11,274 nt of DNA from contig JBKPCR010000270.1 in assembly GCA_046727435.1 (NCBI GenBank), positions 1 to 11,274 on the forward strand. The letters are read 5' to 3'. The notes below the pieces were generated by a model, which did no database searches, was not told the DNA's origin, and was given only the letters and a program-made list of their open reading frames with translations. Origin of the DNA: CAVPRW01 sp046727435 [NCBI: bacterium]. Its GTDB lineage: Bacteria > Tectomicrobia > Entotheonellia > J063. The translations under genes and the position numbers were made by a program. Shown piece by piece: positions 6,047-11,274 of the stretch; the stretch's first letter is position 1, and the number at the start of each line of letters is the position of its first letter.

Positions 6047-6826
6047 ATGCCATCACCATTTCCAAGCATGGACCCGTATCTCGAAGGTACATTATGGACA
6101 ACAGTGCATTTTTCGCTCAGTGCCGAAATCGTACGGCAGTTGGCACCGAAACTACGGCCTCGTTACCTGGTATTGCCGGCTGAGCGCTTTGTTATGGAAA
6201 CGCCGGAGAGCGTCGCGATCACCGCTGCGGATATGTATCCCGACGTCGGAGTGGCCAAAACTCGATCCATGGCAGGGGCCACGCAGGGGACCGTCGTTGC
6301 TCCTGCACCTCTAGAGCTTGCCACCATCATCCCTACGCCCATTCCCCACGTGACGATTGAAATTCGTGATACGGCAAACCGCCAACTGGTCACTGCCATT
6401 GAAGTCTTATCGCCAACCAACAAGCGCGGGGATGAGCGCGCGGAATACCTCGCCAAGCGCCGTCGCATCTTGCTCAGTACTGCCCATTTGCTGGAGATTG
6501 ATCTCTTACGTCAGGGCCAGCGCGTGCCAATGCAACAGCCTTTACCCCGAACCCCCTATTTTATTTTTCTCAGTCGTGGTGAGAAACGACCCATGACCGA
6601 AATCTGGCCACTCAGTCTGGCAGAACCACTTCCTGTCGTACCCGTGCCGCTTCTCCCGAGCGACAAGGATGAGGCACTCGACCTACAAGAGGGGTTTGCC
6701 ACCATCTATGATTTGCTTGGGTATGATCTGGCGCTTGACTATACGCAGCTTCCAGAAATTCCCCTGTCGCAGGAAGATGCGGCCTGGGCCGAGACGCTCT
6801 TACGTGCCGCTGGATTACGCACGTAA
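6047..6826 (+). CDS. DUF4058 family protein
   Basis: A 259-residue DUF4058 (PF13267) protein of unknown function, common in Cyanobacteria, Planctomycetes and Chloroflexi. The ATG at 6047 is preceded by AAGGAG, and MPSPFPSMDPYLEGTLWTTV is the typical family N-terminus; the open frame extends 45 codons upstream without similarity. Other hallmarks are LAPKLRPRYLV (32-42), MYPDVGV (63-69), IEVLSPTNKRG (118-128), EYLAKRRRILLSTAHLLEID (133-152), LPRTPYFIFLSRGEKRP (166-182) and YDLLGYDLALDY (221-232). The spaced residues Asp66, Glu119, Ser122, Lys137 and Asp152 resemble a PD-(D/E)XK nuclease layout like that of Uma2 proteins. This is my inference. It has no signal peptide or membrane segment. It converges on the Uma2 gene. 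Full length and apparently intact. Confidence 0.9.
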   Translation: MPSPFPSMDPYLEGTLWTTVHFSLSAEIVRQLAPKLRPRYLVLPAERFVMETPESVAITAADMYPDVGVAKTRSMAGATQGTVVAPAPLELATIIPTPIPHVTIEIRDTANRQLVTAIEVLSPTNKRGDERAEYLAKRRRILLSTAHLLEIDLLRQGQRVPMQQPLPRTPYFIFLSRGEKRPMTEIWPLSLAEPLPVVPVPLLPSDKDEALDLQEGFATIYDLLGYDLALDYTQLPEIPLSQEDAAWAETLLRAAGLRT

Positions 6827-6887
6827 GCTGTCTCGCCAGGACACTCATACGCCCTTGTGCCGACCTCCCAGCCTCACTCAGAGCCGC

Positions 6888-6911
6888 CCTCAGGTTGCAC
6901 AGTGCCTGAGG
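6888..6911. terminator. Small hairpin between convergent DUF4058 and Uma2 genes
   Basis: CCTCAGG (6888-6894) and CCTGAGG (6905-6911) form a perfect seven-pair stem with a ten-base loop, about 60 bases after the DUF4058 stop and about 50 bases after the Uma2 stop in the opposite direction. There is no T-tract on either strand, so terminator function is inferred from position only. Confidence 0.35.
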
Positions 6912-6960
6912 TCAGCCACCGCCTATCCAGGCTTCGGCAAGGATCGGAGCACGTGTTGGT

Positions 6961-7518
6961 TCAGCTGAGGAGGTCCTCGACGGAAACCGATACATCGGGA
7001 AGCAGTGGCGTGGTGATGGTCTGCCCCGTGGTATAGGTGACAACTTGAGCGGCCTGTTCAGCGAATTTCCATACCTCGATCGACTGCCGCAGCCAATCGA
7101 CAATCCAATCCTCTTGTGCGCCTGTCCGGGCATAGAGGGCGCGCTTCTTGACATAATCGATCTCGACGCTTCCCTCGGAGACCACTTCCATGACAATGTT
7201 TGGAGTCCCCGAGAGGGCACGACCGGTTGCCAAATGGAGCCGATCGGGCAGCACGATCGCGATGTCGGGAGCGACGTTGTCTTCGGCTTCCTCACTCCAG
7301 ACAATGCCGGGCTCAACCAATAATATCCCTCCCGTGCCTCTGACAGCGGGATAGACCTGAGCGCAGAGTTTCCCGATGATCGCGGCATGGCGCAGGTGTG
7401 GTTTCCGCGACACGATCAGCTCCCCATCGATGATTTCGTAGCTCAGGAACGGCTCTTCCGGGAGCCTTTCGAGGTCCTTCGTTTTCCAGCGGTAACTGCT
7501 GACAACAAGGGTCTGCAT
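6961..7518 (-). CDS. Uma2 family endonuclease-like protein (DUF820)
   Basis: A 185-residue Uma2/DUF820 (PF05685) protein, a PD-(D/E)XK-fold family found in many copies in Cyanobacteria and Chloroflexi. Nuclease activity is predicted from the fold, and the biological role is not settled. ATG 7518 has GGAGGT upstream at short spacing. Order of motifs: YEIIDGELIVSRKPHLRHA (27-45) with the basic/His segment, GILLVEPGIVW (64-74), VAPDIAIVLPDR (82-93) with Asp85, NIVMEVVSEGS (107-117) with Glu111, DYVKKRALYARTGAQEDWIV (121-140) with Lys124/125 and Tyr129, Asp141, and SIEVWKF (146-152). The second acidic catalytic position reads E-V-V, while many homologues have E-(V/I)-(L/V)-S, so it fits the family. 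Length is typical. It is cytoplasmic, has no partner gene on its strand and is probably monocistronic. Confidence 0.9.
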   Translation of the reverse strand: MQTLVVSSYRWKTKDLERLPEEPFLSYEIIDGELIVSRKPHLRHAAIIGKLCAQVYPAVRGTGGILLVEPGIVWSEEAEDNVAPDIAIVLPDRLHLATGRALSGTPNIVMEVVSEGSVEIDYVKKRALYARTGAQEDWIVDWLRQSIEVWKFAEQAAQVVTYTTGQTITTPLLPDVSVSVEDLLS

Positions 7519-7872
7519 CGTCCACCTCCAGCCAACGCCGATGAATTGGCGAGCGTGCTGAGGGTCATGAGACCTTTGCAGGTCTGAGGTGTAATACCAT
7601 TCTGTAGCCTAGTATACATCAACCCGGAGCATGCGGTGGTGGCGTTTCTCACCGGGTGGGGATCGTCGTGGTGAGCGGTGTGCCTCTGACGTGATGCGGG
7701 GGGTCGGGGGCGATGGCCTAAAAGGTGGGGTGGCCAGCGGTCTCACACAGCCGCGGGCTCGCCTGCAGCCCGGCGGATGCCGACTCATCGGCATCGCACC
7801 GCTTCTGCTCTCGGGTGAGCTCGTGAACGCATGCATATCCCTTGCTCGACCTTGACGGCATGCCCGCGGTGC
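7519..7872. other. Gene-free interval between Uma2 and clpB
   Basis: About 350 bases upstream of the Uma2 gene and downstream of clpB. It holds AGACCT-TTGC-AGGTCT (7570-7585), a perfect six-pair inverted repeat about 50 bases before the Uma2 start and a candidate operator or leader hairpin; a minus-strand TATACT near 7615-7610 that could be a -10 without a clear -35; and a GATGCCGA hairpin listed separately. Frames of about 75 codons are open on both strands (7609-7836 minus, 7631-7855 plus). Their Arg/Pro-rich products match nothing I know and look like GC-rich chance frames or translated repeat. Confidence 0.45.
7776..7795 (-). terminator. Hairpin downstream of clpB
   Basis: GATGCCGA-CTCA-TCGGCATC is a perfect eight-pair stem with a tetraloop, 77 bases beyond the clpB stop in the direction of transcription. 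No U-tract follows on the minus strand, so it is a candidate rather than a canonical intrinsic terminator. Confidence 0.35.
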
Positions 7873-10065
7873 TCAGCTGGGCGCCGCCACCGCGTCTTCC
7901 ACAGCATTGAAGTGCAACTCCTTGCGGCTTGGGTTGTAATCGACGAGAACCTTCTGGCCGTCGCGCACCTCGCCTGTGAGGATCAGCCGCGCCAGAGGTG
8001 TTTCGACTTCCTTCTGGATGGCACGCTTCAGGGGGCGAGCGCCATACGTCGGGTCGTAGCCAATGCGTACCAGATACTCCCGTGCCGCGTCGGTCAACTC
8101 GATCTGGATATGCCGCTCGGCCAGCCGCTTGCGAAGATAGCCCAGCTGGATCTCGACGATCTGTTTGAGGTGCTCTTCCGACAGAGCATGGAAGACAATG
8201 ATCTCATCCACCCGGTTCAGGAACTCCGGCCGGAAGTGACGCCGCATCTCTTCAAGCACCGCCTGCTTCATCCGCTCGTAGGCCTCGCCCTCGAAGGCAC
8301 CGCGATACTCCAGAATGCGGTGGCTGCCGACGTTCGACGTCATGATGACGATGGTATTCTTAAAATCCACCGTGCGCCCATGGCCGTCGGTCAGGCGGCC
8401 GTCGTCGAGGATCTGGAGCATAACGTTGAATACATCATGGTGCGCTTTCTCAATCTCATCGAAGAGGATCACCGAATACGGGCGTCGCCGCACCGCCTCG
8501 GTGAGCTGTCCACCCTCGTCATAGCCCACGTAGCCCGGAGGTGCGCCGATCAGACGTGCCACCGTATGCCGCTCCTGATACTCCGACATATCGATGCGGA
8601 TCATGGCGCGCTCGTCGTCGAACAGAAATTCCGCCAGGGCGCGCGCCAGCTCGGTCTTGCCCACCCCTGTCGGCCCCAGGAAGATAAAGCTGCCAATAGG
8701 TCGATTTGGGTCCTTTAATCCGGAGCGCGCCCGCAGCACAGCCTCCGACACGGCCTTCACTGCCTCATCCTGCCCGATGACGCGTTGACGTAGCTCCTCG
8801 TCGAGATGCAGCAGCTTCTGGATCTCACCCTCCAGCAGCTTCGACACTGGGACGCCAGTCCAGCGGCTGACCACCTCGGCGATGTCTTCTTCGTCTACCT
8901 CTTCCTTGAGCAACCGGAACTGCCCCTGCTTCTGCGTCAGCCGCTCCTCTTCCTCTTGGAGTTGGCGTTCGAGCGCGGCCAGTCGGCCATAGCGCAGCTC
9001 CGCGGCGCGGTTGAGGTCATATTGGCGCTCGGCCTGCTCGATTTCGATCTTGGTCTGCTCGATCTGCTCACGGATGGACCGCAGGCGCTGCACCGCGTCT
9101 TTCTCCATTTGCCACTGGGCCTTCAGGGCGTCGGCCTGCTCTTTCAGATTGGCCAACTCGCTCTCGAGTTTGTCCAGGCGCTCCTTCGACGCCGGGTCGG
9201 TTTCTTTTTTCAGGGCTTCGCGCTCGATTTCCAGTTGCATCACCCGCCGCAAAATCTCATCTAACTCCGTCGGCATGGAGTCGATCTCGGTGCGCAGCTT
9301 GGCCGCTGCCTCATCGACGAGATCGATAGCTTTATCGGGCAAAAAGTGATCTGTGATGTAGCGCTTCGACAGCACCGCTGCCGCCACCAGGGCCGAATCT
9401 TTAATGCGGACGCCATGGTGCACCTCGTAGCGCTCATTCAGGCCACGTAGGATAGAGATGGTGTCCTCGACCGATGGCTCGTCGACGAGGACGGGTTGGA
9501 AGCGTCGTTCGAGGGCCGCATCTTTTTCGATATGCTTGCGATATTCATCCAGCGTCGTGGCGCCGATGCAGTGCAGCTCGCCGCGCGCCAGCATGGGTTT
9601 GAGCAGATTGCTGGCATCCATGGCGCCCTCGGCTGCGCCAGCACCGACAACCGTATGCAACTCGTCGATGAACAGGATGATGTTTCCCTCTGACTCCTGC
9701 ACCTCTTTGAGCACGGCTTTCAGGCGCTCTTCGAATTCGCCGCGATACTTCGCGCCAGCGACCAATGCCCCCATGTCGAGGGCGACGACACGCTTGTTCT
9801 TGAGTCCCTCCGGGACGTCGCCGCGCACGATTCGCTGCGCCAGGCCTTCAACAATGGCGGTCTTACCGACCCCGGGCTCGCCAATCAACACGGGGTTGTT
9901 CTTGGTGCGACGTGACAGCACCTGGATGACGCGCCTGATCTCCTCGTCGCGGCCGATGACCGGGTCGAGTTTGCCCTGCCCAGCGAGCTTGGTAAGATCG
10001 CGGCCGTAGCGCTCCAGCGCCTCGTAGGTGGCCTCAGGGTCTTGCGAAGTCACGCGCTGGCTGCC
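7873..10065 (-). CDS. clpB: ClpB disaggregase, both AAA+ modules and coiled-coil (3' part of split gene)
   Basis: Carries 730 of about 877 residues of ClpB/Hsp104, the hexameric ATP-driven disaggregase that works with DnaK to extract proteins from aggregates in the cytoplasm. In full-length numbering: linker [23 protein letters not shown]1 Walker A GEPGVGKT (209-216), pore loop [11 protein letters not shown] (Tyr254), Walker B LFIDELH (Asp281, Glu282), Gln/Glu/Lys-rich middle coiled coil about 413-546, then RWTGVPV. NBD2 has Walker A GPTGVGKT (611-618), pore loop [13 protein letters not shown] (Tyr659), Walker B LFDEIE (Asp683, Glu684), [11 protein letters not shown] and sensor-2 GARPLKR. All catalytic residues are intact. 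This frame is joined to the N-domain only after removing one base near 10066-10069. GTG at 10053 corresponds in position to the internal GTG start known in E. coli clpB, so an N-domain-less ClpB could still be made. It is a class I chaperone-type ClpB, not ClpA or ClpC: the middle domain is long. Confidence 0.95.
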   Translation of the reverse strand, partial: GSQRVTSQDPEATYEALERYGRDLTKLAGQGKLDPVIGRDEEIRRVIQVLSRRTKNNPVLIGEPGVGKTAIVEGLAQRIVRGDVPEGLKNKRVVALDMGALVAGAKYRGEFEERLKAVLKEVQESEGNIILFIDELHTVVGAGAAEGAMDASNLLKPMLARGELHCIGATTLDEYRKHIEKDAALERRFQPVLVDEPSVEDTISILRGLNERYEVHHGVRIKDSALVAAAVLSKRYITDHFLPDKAIDLVDEAAAKLRTEIDSMPTELDEILRRVMQLEIEREALKKETDPASKERLDKLESELANLKEQADALKAQWQMEKDAVQRLRSIREQIEQTKIEIEQAERQYDLNRAAELRYGRLAALERQLQEEEERLTQKQGQFRLLKEEVDEEDIAEVVSRWTGVPVSKLLEGEIQKLLHLDEELRQRVIGQDEAVKAVSEAVLRARSGLKDPNRPIGSFIFLGPTGVGKTELARALAEFLFDDERAMIRIDMSEYQERHTVARLIGAPPGYVGYDEGGQLTEAVRRRPYSVILFDEIEKAHHDVFNVMLQILDDGRLTDGHGRTVDFKNTIVIMTSNVGSHRILEYRGAFEGEAYERMKQAVLEEMRRHFRPEFLNRVDEIIVFHALSEEHLKQIVEIQLGYLRKRLAERHIQIELTDAAREYLVRIGYDPTYGARPLKRAIQKEVETPLARLILTGEVRDGQKVLVDYNPSRKELHFNAVEDAVAAPS

Positions 10066-10507
10066 GCCGCACCTCCTGCAGCGCCTGCATGAGCCGCTCC
10101 CGCGTTAGACTCACCTCCTTGAGCAAGCGTCCGGTGGCACCGCCATCGTCGAGCATGGCCAAGAGCAGATGCTCGACCGAGACGTAGTCGTCCTTCAGCC
10201 GCTTGGCCTCATCCTCGGCTTGGACCAGCAGACGGTTCAGCCGAGCGGTGATGTAAATTTGATCCGGCGGCCCCGACGGCATCGAAACTTTCGGCAAGCG
10301 CTCCAATTCCTGGTCGATGCGGCGTTTGACGCCCCCGAGATCGATCCCGGCTTTTTGCAGGATCGACGGCGCCAAGCCACATTCTTGTTCCAGCAGCGCC
10401 GACAACAGTTGTTCGACGTCCACCTGCTGGTGGCTCAGCCGGATGGCTTTGGCTTGTGCCGCATTCAGTGCCTCTTGAACCCTTTGCGTCAAGCGATTCG
10501 CGTCCAT
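10034..10507 (-). CDS. clpB: ClpB N-terminal domain (5' part of split gene)
   Basis: The first 147 residues are the ClpB N-domain, two repeats of the four-helix Clp_N fold (about 1-70 and 80-147) that help recruit aggregated substrates. Signatures are [50 protein letters not shown] and [18 protein letters not shown] 10507 has GGAGGGAG upstream. After EVR (codon 147, ending 10067) a surplus C in a CGGCGGC run throws the frame. The open frame then adds ten unrelated residues ([10 protein letters not shown]) and stops at 10034, overlapping the downstream frame by about 30 bases. Deleting one base restores [14 protein letters not shown], the expected ClpB linker. No clear sigma-32 box or CIRCE element precedes the gene. 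A 12-base imperfect palindrome, GCTGAGTTCAGC, lies at 10522-10533 in the short gap to the upstream peptidase gene. An isolated N-domain would not disaggregate proteins. Confidence 0.92.
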   Translation of the reverse strand: MDANRLTQRVQEALNAAQAKAIRLSHQQVDVEQLLSALLEQECGLAPSILQKAGIDLGGVKRRIDQELERLPKVSMPSGPPDQIYITARLNRLLVQAEDEAKRLKDDYVSVEHLLLAMLDDGGATGRLLKEVSLTRERLMQALQEVRRQPARDFARP

Positions 10508-10571
10508 CGTCTCCCTCCATTGCTGAGTTCAGCTCACCCCGGGCGTCAAGACCTGTCGCCCAAGGGGGCTG

Positions 10572-11274
10572 TTACAGACCTATGGGGTCCCCTGCGATTG
10601 CGAAGGTCAGCGCGTCTGGCCTCATGAGGCGCCGGGCCAGGGCCCGCACTATTTCGGCAGATACCGCATCGATCTTGGAGTTCCAAGCGGTCAAGTGATT
10701 CATCTCGAGGCCGAGGCGTTGGACCGCGAGCAGTCGTTCGGCCATGGTCGAAGTGCCATCGGGCGAGAGAGGCAAAGCGCCCTTGAGAAACGCCTTGCCG
10801 TCATCGATGTCGACCTCGGTGATATCGCCGCTGGCAAGCCGTCGCCATTCGTGCCGCACCAGCTCAATGGCGGTCGAAACTTTGTCGTTTTCGGTGGCGA
10901 AAGATCCGACGATCAGGCTTTCGTCGGACAGCGGCTCAAGCCGCGTGCGGACCGAGTAGACCAGGCCGCGTTTCTCTAGGAGGTGAAGGCGTTGACTTCC
11001 CCGCCGACCCGGCCGATGAGCCGCAGGTAGGCGTCGCCAGGATGATTGCTCGTGCCCTTGAACATGAGGTGCTCGAAGAAGTGCGCCAGGCCGGAATGCC
11101 CTGACGTCTCGTCGGCTGACCCGACCCGGTACCAGAGCATGTGCGTGACCACTGGTGCCCGGTGGTCGGGGATCAACACGACCTGTATGCCGTTCGCGAG
11201 CTGGAACATGTGGGCATCGAACAGTCCGGCCGATGCTAGGGCAGAAGGGCCAGAGCTCGTTGCTGAAGCCAGCA
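10572..11274 (-). pseudogene. M16 family zinc protease (insulinase-like), internal segment missing, 5' end outside window
   Basis: Two pieces of one M16 protease, enzymes that are normally periplasmic or secreted in bacteria and about 430-480 residues long. The 5' piece enters from the right edge in frame and reads [34 protein letters not shown] and [16 protein letters not shown], with the inverted zinc motif HFFEH at 11083-11069, then GGEVNAFTS and TAG at 10978-10976. The 3' piece, shifted by one frame from 10982, reads [40 protein letters not shown], then KAFLKGALPLSPDGTSTMAE and LTFAIAGDPIGL before TAA at 10572. In intact relatives these pieces are separated by roughly 230-250 residues containing the third zinc ligand (Glu in ELEADRM-like sequence). 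The junction is therefore an out-of-frame deletion of about 0.7 kb or an assembly collapse. The product cannot be an active protease. It is on the same strand as clpB, 64 bases upstream. Confidence 0.85.

Noticed and set aside
7831-8718. 295-codon plus-strand ORF
   Set aside because: Antisense shadow of the clpB second AAA+ module, produced by GC-rich codon bias.
10508-10571. Heat-shock (sigma-32 or CIRCE) promoter for clpB
   Set aside because: Neither the CIRCE inverted repeat nor a CTTGAA/CCCCAT pair at correct spacing is present; only a TTGACG hexamer without a matching -10 was seen.

Overview
The window reads as chromosomal DNA of an uncultured, moderately GC-rich bacterium. The gene families present (PF04392-type orphan ABC binding protein, PuuE-like deacetylases, DUF4058, Uma2, DUF433/DUF5615, M16 peptidase) recur together in large-genome environmental lineages such as Tectomicrobia/Entotheonella, Rokubacteria, Chloroflexi or Cyanobacteria. 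The phylum is a guess from family content, not something the sequence proves. No phage, integrase, transposase, CRISPR, rRNA or tRNA was seen.

Left block (1-1261, minus strand): two tandem PuuE/chitin-deacetylase-like polysaccharide deacetylase paralogues 11 bases apart, evidently one operon. The promoter-distal one runs off the left edge.

Decayed stretch (about 1335-3724, minus strand): the N-terminal stub of a large multidomain protein interrupted by an in-frame TAG; a DUF433/DUF5615 toxin-antitoxin pair whose antitoxin is intact and whose toxin has an in-frame TAG at codon 73; a long-armed palindromic repeat; and a PF04392 ABC substrate-binding protein broken by a one-base frameshift. A gene-free interval of about 830 bases follows, containing a possible structured leader upstream of the next gene.

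Middle block (4552-7518): a VOC-family metalloenzyme (+) converging on an isochorismatase-family amidohydrolase (-) with a strong hairpin between them, then a DUF4058 protein (+) converging on a Uma2 family nuclease-like protein (-). The last two share a similar order of possible catalytic residues.

Right block (7873-11274, minus strand): clpB, complete in content but split by one extra base next to the conserved internal GTG start. Upstream lies an M16 (insulinase-like) zinc protease gene from which the middle appears to be missing, running off the right edge.

The genes do not form one pathway. The most notable property is the density of lesions: two nonsense codons, two single-base frameshifts and one apparent internal deletion in about 11 kb. 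The lesion in the normally conserved clpB suggests that part of this is assembly or sequencing error, while the nonsense-bearing accessory genes look more like genuine decay. I found no convincing wholly new system; the best leads are the DUF4058/Uma2 resemblance, the palindromic repeat and the split clpB.
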